The translations under genes were made by a program, and so were the position numbers. 64,000 nt of DNA from Streptomyces sp. DH-12 (lineage in GTDB: Bacteria; Actinomycetota; Actinomycetes; Streptomycetales; Streptomycetaceae). Shown piece by piece: positions 9,770 through 17,778 of the stretch. The number at the start of each line of letters is the position of its first letter. Position 1 is the stretch's first letter. Location of the stretch: NCBI RefSeq assembly GCF_002899455.1, contig NZ_PPFB01000001.1, forward strand, positions 1,612,001 to 1,676,000, given 5' to 3'. The notes beneath the pieces are model-generated. The model ran no database searches, was not told the origin of the DNA, and worked only from the letters and a program-made list of their open reading frames with translations.

Positions 9770-10073
9770 CCGACCCGTGTCACCTACATGTGGGTGCGTC
9801 CCCCACGGACCGCTCCCCCTTCGCAACAACCTGAGGCCGCGACCTCCAGCCGGACCACGCGGCCTCCGCGCTACGGCGGCCCGGCCCGCACGGCCGTAGC
9901 CCGTCGCGTACCCCTGACATGTGACATGTGCGCCCACAGAAGGGCCCCGGCGGGCCATGATGGTCGTGACAGGTGAGCATGTCCGGAGTGTCACCCGCGT
10001 AGACACCTGCCCACGTGTGCTCCCGAGGTGGGTAGCATGCGCACCACCGTCCTCAACGAGGGAGTGAAACGTC
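9770..10073. other. Intergenic, no gene seen
   Basis: No coding frame is convincing. The sequence just before 10074 carries a repeated ACATGTG motif (about 9918-9932) that may belong to the promoter of the next gene, and a GAGGGAG ribosome-binding site at about 10059. Confidence 0.5.
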
Positions 10074-10625
10074 GTGACCAGCCAGTCGACAGCCACCGTC
10101 CGATCGCGGCTGGTGGAGCAAGCCGCGTCGGACCTGGAGGAGAACCGCCGTCAGCAGCGTGAACTGACCGAGCGGATGGCGGTGTTGCAGCAGGAGGAAG
10201 CCCTCCTGACGGACATCCTGGACCTCGCCCGGCGTTACGAGGGCATCGCGGACCGGTCCCCGCTCCCCGAGCAACTGCGGGACGGGTCGGTCACCGCGAA
10301 GACCAAGCGGACGACCGGAGGCACGGCTTCGCGACGCTCCGGCGGGACCGCCGCTCCGGTGGGTGGGAGGACGAAGACCGGTGCGAAGGGGAAGACGCAG
10401 CGGCCCCTCCTCGGCGACCTGCTGCTGGAGCTGCTCGGCCGGCACGACGCCCCCTGCGCAGCCGCGGACCTGCGCGACGAGCTGCTGGAGGCGCACCCGG
10501 ATCGCAACCCGACGCCACAGGTGGTGCGGAACACCCTGGAGTCGCTGGTCGCCAAGGGCCGCATCCGCCGCCACAAGGAGCAGCGTTCCGTCATGTACAC
10601 CGTCGTGCCGGAGGCGAAGAGCTGA
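10074..10625 (+). CDS. Coiled-coil plus winged-helix DNA-binding protein, function unknown
   Basis: A 183-aa protein. Residues about 10-50 form a charged coiled coil (EENRRQQRELTERMAVLQQE). A Thr/Gly/Lys-rich linker (about 75-110) follows, then a winged-helix-like domain: LLGDLLLELLGRHDAPCAAA, then QVVRNTLESLVAKGRIRRHK and the wing RSVMYTVVPE. The domain resembles streptomycete regulators with HTH modules similar to those of homologous-pairing or BlaI-type proteins, but I do not recognise a named family. GTG 10074 is chosen for the GAGGGAG 9 nt upstream. Monocistronic. Confidence 0.75.
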   Translation: MTSQSTATVRSRLVEQAASDLEENRRQQRELTERMAVLQQEEALLTDILDLARRYEGIADRSPLPEQLRDGSVTAKTKRTTGGTASRRSGGTAAPVGGRTKTGAKGKTQRPLLGDLLLELLGRHDAPCAAADLRDELLEAHPDRNPTPQVVRNTLESLVAKGRIRRHKEQRSVMYTVVPEAKS

Positions 10626-11364
10626 GGAGCGGGCCACGGCTCCGGCGCATACCACGAACGGGATTCCCCACCCGGCGACCGGACCTCCCGCTCCACACGA
10701 GTAGAGGCGCGTCAGTCGAGGGCTCGATACGCCAAGAGGCCCAGTAGTCGACGGCGCCCTCGCCGGACACCCGGCCGAGGGAGTCGCCGGGGTCATTCGC
10801 TGTCGTCGGTGGTGCCAGGGCGGTCGCCGCGGTGACGGCTGCCGAGCGGCATCCCCCGCATCCGTGGTCAGCACCTGACCCATCCATGTCGCCTCGACCT
10901 GCTCGGGCTACCGCACGGCCGGTTCCGCCTCGACCAACGTGCTGCGCAGCGCCGTGACGAGGCGGCCACGGCTCACGTCCCCAGGGTCGCGCCCGATGTC
11001 GCCCCCCGAGAGACCACACGCCCGCGCACGCTGCATGCGTGGGCGGCCTACATTTCCGCACGAGTCTAATAACTGCGGGCCTGAAGCAGACTCGATACCG
11101 ACGGCTGCGGACGACACTTCAGTGCCGCCACGATACGGCGATCTCTCCACATCGCCTTCTCCACCAGCAGGCAGGGGCGATGCTCCGCTAAAGCGCGGGG
11201 CGGCCTGGACTAACGGCCGTTGGGTCCAGGCCGCGGAAACATAGCAGCGAACCGCCGGTTAGCCAAACCGGCAGCTCCGCGGACGGTTGGGGGCTACCGC
11301 GCCTACCTGCGTCTGCGCACTGCATACCCGACGCAAGCACCATCCACCAAAACGAAGGAAATTA
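10626..11364. other. Long intergenic stretch with two tandem hairpins
   Basis: No convincing gene. Shortly before the AlpA-like ORF are two perfect hairpins: an 11-bp stem (GCGGCCTGGAC with GTCCAGGCCGC) at 11200-11234, and a 7-bp stem (GCCGGTT with AACCGGC) at 11254-11272. Their position about 100 nt upstream of the small gene fits an attenuator, a terminator of incoming transcription, or part of a structured RNA. None of these is proven. Confidence 0.5.
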
Positions 11365-11622
11365 ATGCACATACGGGAAAGCGAGCCTGTGAGCGCCCGA
11401 TACAGTCCCGCGCATATTCCTGCCACTTGGAACGGAACGGGGAGCGTGGAGGACGCCGCAAGGGCGTTTGGGTTTTCGCGAGCGAAGGGGTACGACCTGA
11501 TCCGCAGGGGGCGGTTTCCGTGCCGCGTGCTTCGCATCGGACGAAGCTCGCGCGTCGTCACAGCGTCCCTGCTCCGCATGCTCGAAAGCGGAGAACCGGA
11601 GTACAACGAAGCCCGCAGCTGA
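11365..11622 (+). CDS. AlpA/excisionase-like small helix-turn-helix protein
   Basis: An 85-aa protein. VEDAARAFGFSRAKGYDLIR, then RGRFPCRVLRIGRSSRVVTA and a short C-terminal helix, is the MerR-type winged helix found in AlpA regulators and excisionases of actinomycete integrative elements (pSAM2-like). ATG 11365 has GAAGGAA 6-10 nt upstream. GC content is lower than around it. No integrase or replication gene is next to it, so it looks like the last gene of a lost mobile element. It could still bind its own upstream hairpin region. Confidence 0.75.
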   Translation: MHIRESEPVSARYSPAHIPATWNGTGSVEDAARAFGFSRAKGYDLIRRGRFPCRVLRIGRSSRVVTASLLRMLESGEPEYNEARS

Positions 11623-11652
11623 TGCCATCGGCGCCCTGAGCCAGTGACGACG

Positions 11653-11680
11653 AGGTCCCGCCAAACACTCGGCGGGGCCT
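11653..11680 (+). terminator. Probable terminator after AlpA-like gene
   Basis: A hairpin with AGGTCCCGCC pairing to GGCGGGGCCT (one G-U) around an 8-nt loop, 31 bp after the stop codon. No T-run follows, as is usual in this GC-rich genome. Confidence 0.5.
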
Positions 11681-11813
11681 GGTCGTCTCACTCGCGCTAT
11701 CACGAGCGCTCGCACACACCTATCACCAACTGAGTCGACTCCCGTCGACCGTGATGCTCTGACCTGCCATTACACGACCGACATGGACTGAGGTGGACTA
11801 CCGTGGACGGTCT

Positions 11814-11921
11814 CTACAACCTGTGCCATGTGGTACCCAGTGAGGGACCGAGGATCAGGACCGGGGCCTCTTCTGGCCCGTCAAAGCGGTATTGCAGGGT
11901 GTGCGACGGTGTCTCACTCAC
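11814..11921 (-). pseudogene. N-terminal remnant of 3-oxoadipate enol-lactone hydrolase (PcaD-like)
   Basis: GTG 11921 begins VSETPSHTLQYRFDGPEEAP, continued by VLILGPSLGTTWHRL and then a stop. This is the characteristic N-terminus of streptomycete PcaD/PcaL alpha/beta hydrolases of the protocatechuate branch, where LGPSLGTT contributes to the oxyanion hole. Homology stops after about 35 residues, long before the nucleophile elbow, so it is a dead fragment. It starts 25 bp from the edge of IS110 copy 1, which suggests IS-linked deletion of a pca operon. No other pca gene is visible. Confidence 0.65.
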
Positions 11922-11941
11922 GCCCCGCACCCTCTCACGTC

Positions 11942-13051
11942 TCACAGACGCCCCTGTAACGCGGGGGTACGGGAGACCGGTCTGACCAGGTTGAAGACCT
12001 CGCGGGCTGCGTATCGCTTGAGGCACCGGATAATTTCACGTCGGGTCCTGCCTTCTTGGGTGCGGCGTTCGTCGTACGCCTGGGTGCGTGGATCGTGGCG
12101 CAGGCGGGTGAAGACGATGCGGTGCAGGGCGGCGTTTGCCTGCCGGTCGCCGCCGTGGTTGAGCCGGCGCGTGCTCCGCCGGCCCGAGGAGTACTCGATG
12201 GGGCTGACTCCGCAAAGGGCAGCGAAGGACGCCTCGGTGTCCAGCCGCTCGGGGTTGTCCCCCATGGTGATCAGGACAGTGACAGCACTGTCCGGACCGA
12301 TGCCCACCGGTTCGAGCAGCTGCGGGGCGTGGTGCTCGACGAGCCGGGTCAGGCGTTGGTTCAGCTCATTGATCTGCCCGGTGAGCTGTTCGATGCGCTC
12401 GGCGAGCATGCGCAGCGTCATGTGGGTGGCCTGGGTCACCGCGTCCTCGTCTGCCCCACCATCGGGTGGGCCGAGGCGCGCACAGGTGCGGAACAGCTCG
12501 GTATTGCCCAAGCTCGACAACCGTTCCCGCAGGGCGGGGCCGGCGATGACCAGGACGGCCTTGAGCTGGTTGATCGCCTGGGTGCGGGCCCTGACCGCGG
12601 AGTCCTTGGCGAGTTTGTAGATCCGGGCGCTGTGCACCGGACCGTCGCCGGATTTCGCCCGGGCCTGGGCGCGACCGCTGAGCACGGCTCGCGCTGCGGC
12701 CTGGGCATCGAGCGGGTCCGACTTGCCGAGCAGCCGGCGGGCCGTGCGGTCGGGCCGGTTCACTTCGAACACCTGGATCCGCTGGGTCACCAGGTAGCGG
12801 GACAGGCCCGCGCCGAAGGTGCCGGTGCCCTCCACCCCGGCCCGGCGCACCGTCCCCCGTTTGCGGGCCCGGACAAGCAGCTGCCGGTAGCCAGCCGCCG
12901 TCGCCGGAAAGGACTCGGTTCCCAGAACCTTCCCCAGCGGGGAGACCGCGGCGGCGACATGCACCTCGCCGTGCGTGTCCACGCCCAGCACGACCTCTCT
13001 CCGCACGGGTTGATCCGCGCTCGATGAGGTGCTGCGCTGCCGGGTCGTCAG
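11942..13051 (-). CDS. IS110-family transposase (DEDD recombinase), copy 1
   Basis: A 369-aa product. The N-terminal DEDD domain shows VVLGVDTHGEVHVAA (first Asp), GVEGTGTFGAGLSRYL (Glu) and GKSDPLDAQAAARA (Asp pair). A coiled middle (MLAERIEQLTGQINELNQRL) leads to the C-terminal Transposase_20 domain with GDNPERLDTEASFAALCGVS and SSGRRSTRRLNHGGDRQANA, which holds the likely catalytic Ser. Aligned with copy 3, the start codon is CTG (13051) instead of ATG, so expression may be reduced. The frame contains a TTA codon near the end and runs through the element border, ending at a TGA supplied by flanking DNA at 11942-11944. Confidence 0.85.
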   Translation of the reverse strand: MTTRQRSTSSSADQPVRREVVLGVDTHGEVHVAAAVSPLGKVLGTESFPATAAGYRQLLVRARKRGTVRRAGVEGTGTFGAGLSRYLVTQRIQVFEVNRPDRTARRLLGKSDPLDAQAAARAVLSGRAQARAKSGDGPVHSARIYKLAKDSAVRARTQAINQLKAVLVIAGPALRERLSSLGNTELFRTCARLGPPDGGADEDAVTQATHMTLRMLAERIEQLTGQINELNQRLTRLVEHHAPQLLEPVGIGPDSAVTVLITMGDNPERLDTEASFAALCGVSPIEYSSGRRSTRRLNHGGDRQANAALHRIVFTRLRHDPRTQAYDERRTQEGRTRREIIRCLKRYAAREVFNLVRPVSRTPALQGRL

Positions 13052-13156
13052 GATGGTTCGCCTCCCACATGCTGACGTGCTGGCTAGGGTGAATGGCACC
13101 GGCCTGCTCGGGCGGTCTGAACCGTGATGGCGCCTGAAACTCGGCAAGGCCCCTAT
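11947..13156 (-). mobile_element. IS110-family insertion sequence, copy 1
   Basis: Comparison with the copy at 36.9-38.1 kb gives shared limits from GACGCCCCTG to GGCCCCTAT, about 1.2 kb. On the transposase strand the ends read ATAGGGGCC and ACAGGGGCGTC. There are no terminal inverted repeats, only the short AGGGGC repeated directly at both ends, as expected of the recombination core of IS110 elements. One transposase gene fills almost the whole element. The noncoding left end is about 100 nt; the right end has no noncoding part. Confidence 0.8.
13052..13156 (-). ncRNA. Candidate IS110 bridge (seek) RNA region, copy 1
   Basis: This is the only noncoding part of the element, about 105 nt upstream of the transposase. 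In IS110-group elements the left end is known to encode a bridge RNA with target- and donor-binding loops. A CCGCCCGAGC...GGGC-type stem is visible. It differs from copy 3 mainly in one block near ATTCACCCTAGCC. The region is short for a known bridge RNA, so this is a candidate only. Confidence 0.3.
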
Positions 13157-13562
13157 AGGGACACGCCCTGTGGCTCGGTGACAACAGAAACCATCCCGCA
13201 ACGGCAGTCGACAGGTCCGTGACTGGACACTTCGGTCATAGATCTCACGAGTCAGGCCCCGTCCGGGATGACACTGCACAACCGTCCCATCGATCGCGGT
13301 ACAGCGGCGTAACTCGATCACTGCCGGATGACTTCGGCCGAACCGATACTCAATCTGACTGAGCGGGCTGACAAGGCGTTGACTCTCGTCCACCCCTGAC
13401 CGGCATTGACAGGCAGACGTCACGCAAGGAGGCGGTGCTCACCGGCTGCGGCAGCTGCGGCTCCTCCCCCGTAGAGTGTGAGCAGGACACTCTGGTCAGG
13501 CATCTCAGGAGTCAGACCCCGCCGCAGGACAGCACCCACCTACCGCTCTCCGTCTATCCAGC
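13157..13562. other. Intergenic between IS110 copy 1 and hypothetical gene
   Basis: No gene recognised. The transposase frame stays open upstream here, but that part is not present in copy 3 and is not taken as coding. Two similar short motifs (GAGTCAGGCCCCGTCC near 13249 and GAGTCAGACCCCGCCG near 13510) may be remnants of duplicated flanking DNA. Confidence 0.4.
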
Positions 13563-15089
13563 TTGCAGCCACGTCAGCTCGCTCGTTCGGACGAATTGAG
13601 TCGAAGCACCGGTCGTCTACCAACGGAACTGGCACCATGCCGCCGTCGTACGTCACTTCGAGTCGAAGGCGGACCATTGGAACGGCAGGTCAACGAGCGG
13701 CAGCTCTCGGTGTCGCAGTGGGTGGAGGCCGGGTGCCCTGCCTGCGTATGGGAGACCAACTCCTACAAGACCACCTGTCAGGCACTGCACAACCGGGGCC
13801 TGGTCACGGTCTCCCGGAAGGCCGGGCAGTGGAGCGTCGCCCTGACGAGCGACGGCCGACACTACCTGGCACACGGCACATACCCTCCCCGCGGATCACG
13901 CCCGCGGAAGACCCAGGCCGCCACTGCACGACCCCAGCCCACCCGAGCACAGGCAACTCTGGCCGCCGGGCGGAAACCACGCCCTCCCTCACATCCTCGT
14001 GTGACGCTCACGGAACAGCTGTTACAGGAGCTCGCGGAGGCCGGCGGCAGGATCGTCAAGAGCGGCAGCGGTCCCGGCTTGGAGAAGTGGCCGTCCCGCG
14101 TCGCCGCCGCACGCAGGTCCGGAAGGGTTCCGGAGACGAAGGAGCTGTACGGAAACTGGTGCCGCGACGGGTACGAGATCAAGCTCGTCGACATCCCCGC
14201 CTGGCGCCTTGCCGTCCTGGACTCCGTCCCCGTGCCCTCGCGGCTCACTCGGCCGCACACCGTGGTGCGGGCCATGCAGAACGAACGCCAGCCGCTGGGC
14301 CTGACCAAGCCCGTCCAAGGACGCGTTCTCCGGCTCATCCAGGCACTGATCACCGCCGCCGAGGCCGAAGGGCGCACCTGCTCGGCCGGGCAGACCGGCT
14401 TCGCACCCCCACCTCATCGCCGCCGCAGGGCAAATCCCCGCTTCACCATCACCGCACAGGGCCAGACAGTGGGGTTTGTCGTCCTCCAGGAGCAGGACCG
14501 GGCCGAGCACGTCGCCACCGAGAAGGAACTCGCCGACGCCAAGAAGCACTCCTGGGTCAGAATCCCCCGCTTCGACTACACCCCGTCCGAACGCCTCCGC
14601 ATCATCCTCAGCGGCGGCCAGCCACACCGGGCGAGCGAATGGGCCGACGCTCCCGGCCGCGCCCTCGAACAGCAGCTCGCCGAGATCGCACAGGAGGTCA
14701 CGCTGCGCGGCGAAGCCGCCGAACGCAGATGCCAGGACGAGGCCGAAGCGGCACGCCACAAGCGCATCCGCTGGGAAGCCGCCATGGAACAAGCCCGCAT
14801 CCGGTACGCGGAGGCGTACCGCGTCAGACACCTAGAAGCTCAGGAAGCGGCATGGCGACACGCCACCGGACTGACCCAATACGTGAGCACCGTACGCACG
14901 CGAGTCGAGGACATGCCTCCGGGCCAGGCCAGAACCGAAGCCGAGGAATGGATCAGCTGGGCAGCGGCCACCGTTGAACGCCTCGACCCATTGAACACAC
15001 CGCCCCGGCTGCCCGACATTCCCAAGCCACAAGCCGACGACCTGAAACCCTTCCTCGGGCACTGGAGCCCTTACGATCCCACCTACTGA
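13563..15089 (+). CDS. Hypothetical streptomycete protein with N-terminal winged-helix-like domain
   Basis: A 508-aa open frame. I recognise the pattern as a widespread actinomycete family without assigned function. It has an N-terminal MarR-like segment (VNERQLSVSQWVEAGCPACV, then TTCQALHNRGLVTVSR), a Pro/Arg linker, a middle with LTKPVQGRVLRLIQALITAA and RFTITAQGQTVGFVVLQEQD, and a long charged coiled coil (about 350-440). It ends in LDPLNTPPRLPDIPKP and an FLGHWSPY tail. The start is uncertain; homology-like sequence begins near residue 40. A TTA codon at 14022-14024 would make translation bldA-dependent. It lies between IS110 and remnant genes. Confidence 0.7.
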   Translation: MQPRQLARSDELSRSTGRLPTELAPCRRRTSLRVEGGPLERQVNERQLSVSQWVEAGCPACVWETNSYKTTCQALHNRGLVTVSRKAGQWSVALTSDGRHYLAHGTYPPRGSRPRKTQAATARPQPTRAQATLAAGRKPRPPSHPRVTLTEQLLQELAEAGGRIVKSGSGPGLEKWPSRVAAARRSGRVPETKELYGNWCRDGYEIKLVDIPAWRLAVLDSVPVPSRLTRPHTVVRAMQNERQPLGLTKPVQGRVLRLIQALITAAEAEGRTCSAGQTGFAPPPHRRRRANPRFTITAQGQTVGFVVLQEQDRAEHVATEKELADAKKHSWVRIPRFDYTPSERLRIILSGGQPHRASEWADAPGRALEQQLAEIAQEVTLRGEAAERRCQDEAEAARHKRIRWEAAMEQARIRYAEAYRVRHLEAQEAAWRHATGLTQYVSTVRTRVEDMPPGQARTEAEEWISWAAATVERLDPLNTPPRLPDIPKPQADDLKPFLGHWSPYDPTY

Positions 15090-15224
15090 ACGCCCGCACC
15101 GCACATTGTGCGCACACAACCGCAGTTCAGGAGCTCTTCGCGACCGGTTCAATCGCGGCACACCGGCCTGGTGGGTCATCGGAAAGATGTCGACCTGAGC
15201 GATCTTCGGAAAACCCGAGGTCAG

Positions 15225-15483
15225 ATCCTATTTCCTGGCCCTTCGCCAACACCCTGCTCGAAGCGACCGGCGTCCTCCTCGGCCAACTCCCGCTCAGTCG
15301 CGACCGGGTGTGGCTGGTCGTGCGAGACGCGGGCCTGATGGATCGGCAGGTGGGCGACTCGTGGTGGAACGCTCCCTGTCAGCCGACCTGCTGCACCTTG
15401 ATCGCGTCGTTCACCCGAACCGTCCCGGCTGGGACACCGAGCACGATGCCGGGATCCGCCGGGAGTTCGTGGACGGTCGAAGT
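15225..15483 (+). pseudogene. Frameshifted gene remnant, family not recognised
   Basis: One frame reads WPFANTLLEATGVLLGQLPL then VWLVVRDAGLMDRQVGDSWW. After a shift near 15365-15375 the sense continues in another frame as RSLSADLLHLDRVVHPNRPG then WDTEHDAGIRREFVDGRS. The composition looks like a genuine protein in both pieces, and the junction falls inside one apparent domain. No start codon, no full-length frame and no family could be assigned. It abuts the 3' end of the pucR-type gene. Confidence 0.4.
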
Positions 15484-15488
15484 ACGCG

Positions 15489-16628
15489 TCAGCTGTCCCG
15501 AAGACCGACAGCCAGCGTCAGTTCGAGGACCCGGTGTGGCGATGCGAGATCCGGAAACAGCTCCCGCAGCTGCGACATCCGGTACCGGACGGTCTGGGGA
15601 TGGACGAACAACGCCGCCGCGACCTCGTCCCGCCTGCCTTGGTGCAGCAGCCACGCCCGCAACGTCTCCTCCAGCCGCCGTGCGGTCGTGACAGGCAAGG
15701 TGTGCAACGGTGCGAGGGCTCGGGCACGCAGGTCTGCGTACGCGTCGACGTCGGCGCTCAGTACGAGCTCGGGCAGGTGGTCCTCGGTGTCGCGGATATC
15801 AGAGGAGAGGGAGCGCGCGCGTAGGGCTCGTGCGTACGAGGCGGACGCACGAGTCCATGGCCGGGCCGGGCCGACCACTGCGGTGCGGTCGGTCAGCTGC
15901 CGCAAGAGATGTGATCGGTCGGCACCGGGGACGAGCAGCACACCGGTGGCGTCCGGCAGATCGTCGAGGACGAGGGTGCTCGGGTCGAGCGCGCGGTAGG
16001 CAGGCCGGGCCTGGGCGGCGGGCAGCAGGACCGCCGTCAGCGAGTCCGGGGGCTGCCATCCGGCCCGTTGAGCAGAGGCCAGCAGCACGTCCGGGCTCGC
16101 GTCGGCGAGGAGGTCGCGGGCCAGGTGTTCCAGGTGGCGCTCGTGGGCCCTGCCCCGGGCGGCCAGTTCGTCGGCGTGGCCCGCGGCGCTCGCGGCGGAG
16201 AGCTCGTCGATGTAGGCGAAGGTCAGCTCGGCGAACTTGGCGACCTCGGCGGCGGGCAGACCTGCGGACACGGCGCCCGCTGCCAGGCATCGCCAGGCCA
16301 CGCGGGCGCCGACGCGGTAGGCGCTGAGCAGGGCGTCCATCGAACGGCCGTCGCGCACCTCGCCGCGGCCCAGGTCGTAGGCCGCGTCACCGCCGTCGCC
16401 GCCCGTGGCGTTCCCGCTCGCGAGGTCCAGGTAGTGGCCGAGGGCGGTGCGAACGGCTCGGCGGATGGTGCCGCCCATACTGCCCGAAAGGGCGTTGGCA
16501 TAGGGAGGGACCTCGTCGATGATCGCCTGGACGACCTCGTCGGCGGTGGTCTTCAGCGCGGCCCGAAGTGCGGTGACCGTCGTCTCATCCAGGGCCAGTT
16601 CGCTGGCCCTCCGGATTGCATGACTCAC
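15489..16628 (-). CDS. PucR/CdaR-type transcriptional regulator
   Basis: A 379-aa protein. An N-terminal helical sensor region (AALKTTADEVVQAIIDEVPP, then LSGSMGGTIRRAVRTALGHY and DALLSAYRVGARVAWRCLAA) resembles the RsbRD-N-like domain of this family. The C-terminus is the PucR helix-turn-helix: LEETLRAWLLHQGRRDEVAA, LFVHPQTVRYRMSQLRELF and LELTLAVGL. GTG 16628 is preferred (AGGGA about 10 nt upstream), although the frame extends to TTG 16649. It is divergent from the reductase/desaturase operon across an 87-bp spacer. That arrangement, known for many actinomycete desaturase operons, suggests it controls them. Confidence 0.85.
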   Translation of the reverse strand: MSHAIRRASELALDETTVTALRAALKTTADEVVQAIIDEVPPYANALSGSMGGTIRRAVRTALGHYLDLASGNATGGDGGDAAYDLGRGEVRDGRSMDALLSAYRVGARVAWRCLAAGAVSAGLPAAEVAKFAELTFAYIDELSAASAAGHADELAARGRAHERHLEHLARDLLADASPDVLLASAQRAGWQPPDSLTAVLLPAAQARPAYRALDPSTLVLDDLPDATGVLLVPGADRSHLLRQLTDRTAVVGPARPWTRASASYARALRARSLSSDIRDTEDHLPELVLSADVDAYADLRARALAPLHTLPVTTARRLEETLRAWLLHQGRRDEVAAALFVHPQTVRYRMSQLRELFPDLASPHRVLELTLAVGLRDS

Positions 16629-16715
16629 GTTTTTGTTCCCTGTGAACAATTCAGCCGACCAGATTCACATCCTGCGGTCAGGACTTTACGCCTCAAGGCG
16701 CAGCAAGCTGAAGTC

Positions 16716-17771
16716 ATGAGTAGTGCAGCCCTCCGCAGCAGGGCGTGGAAAATGCTGGAGCTGGTCACGACGCCGCTGCTGCCGTCGGACTACCTCGACC
16801 TGGTCAGCCCCCTGCGTGCGGGCGCTGACCTGCGGGGGCGCATCGAGGCCGTGCACCCCGAGACGGATGACGCCGCGACTGTCGTGATCAGGCCGGGACG
16901 GGGCTGGCGCGGCCACACGGCCGGTCAGTACGTGCGGATCGGGGTGGACGTCGACGGGGTGCGCCTGTGGCGTGCCTATTCCATCACCTCGCCGACCGAC
17001 CGCCAGGACGGCCGCGTCACGATCACCGTGAAGGCGATCCCGGACGGCAAGGTCAGCAACCACCTGGTCCACAGGGCGAAACCGGGCACACTGATTCAGC
17101 TCGACCAGGCGATCGGTGACTTCGTGCTGCCGCAGGCCAAGCCCGCCAAGGTGCTCTATCTGACGGCTGGCAGCGGCATCACACCGGTGATGGGCATGCT
17201 GCGCGACACCGAGTTCGACGACGTCGTCATGGTCCACTGCGCGCCACGGCCGCAGGACGTGATCTTCCGCGACGAACTGCACGACCTGGTCGCGGACAAG
17301 AAGCTCCGGCTCACCGAGGTGCACACGGACACCCACGGCATGCTCGACATCGCCCGTCTCGACGAACTCGTGCCCGACTGGACCGAGCGCGAGACCTGGG
17401 CTTGCGGGCCCGCGGGTCTGCTCGACGCCGCCGAGAAGCACTGGAGTGAGCACGGCGTCCCAGAGCGCTTGCACATTGAACGCTTCCGCCCCAGCGTCGT
17501 CGCCACCGGTGACGGCGGCGAGGTCACGTTCAGTGCCACCGGCAAGACCGTCGACGCGGACGGCACCACGCCGTTGCTGGACGTCGGCGAGGAGGCCGGC
17601 GTGCTCATGCCCTCCGGGTGCCGCATGGGCATCTGCTTCGGCTGCGTCACGCCGCTCAAGGCGGGTGCCGTCCGCGACCTGCGCACCGGCGAGATCACCG
17701 AGGCCGAGCCGGGCGTCCTCATCCAGACCTGTGTGTCCGCCGCGGCGGGCCCTTGCGACATCGAACGGTAG
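16716..17771 (+). CDS. Ferredoxin-NAD(P)H reductase for acyl desaturase (Rv3230c-like)
   Basis: A 351-aa three-domain flavoprotein. The FAD domain has RAYSITSP (RxYS), the NAD(P) domain has LTAGSGITPVMGML, and the C-terminal plant-type 2Fe-2S domain has CRMGICFGC (C-x4-C-x2-C) plus the distal Cys in LIQTCVSAAAGPC. It is predicted to pass electrons from NAD(P)H to the diiron desaturase encoded 8 bp downstream. The mycobacterial pair Rv3230c/DesA3 has the same order and function. ATG 16716 has a weak GAAG upstream. The next gene's GGAG overlaps the stop codon, indicating tight coupling. Confidence 0.9.
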   Translation: MSSAALRSRAWKMLELVTTPLLPSDYLDLVSPLRAGADLRGRIEAVHPETDDAATVVIRPGRGWRGHTAGQYVRIGVDVDGVRLWRAYSITSPTDRQDGRVTITVKAIPDGKVSNHLVHRAKPGTLIQLDQAIGDFVLPQAKPAKVLYLTAGSGITPVMGMLRDTEFDDVVMVHCAPRPQDVIFRDELHDLVADKKLRLTEVHTDTHGMLDIARLDELVPDWTERETWACGPAGLLDAAEKHWSEHGVPERLHIERFRPSVVATGDGGEVTFSATGKTVDADGTTPLLDVGEEAGVLMPSGCRMGICFGCVTPLKAGAVRDLRTGEITEAEPGVLIQTCVSAAAGPCDIER

Positions 17772-17778
17772 GAGCACT

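Noticed and set aside
13052..13423. N-terminal extension of IS110 copy 1 transposase to 493 aa
   Set aside because: The extension is not shared with copy 3, reaches beyond the element edge and lacks conserved residues; the homologous start is at 13051.
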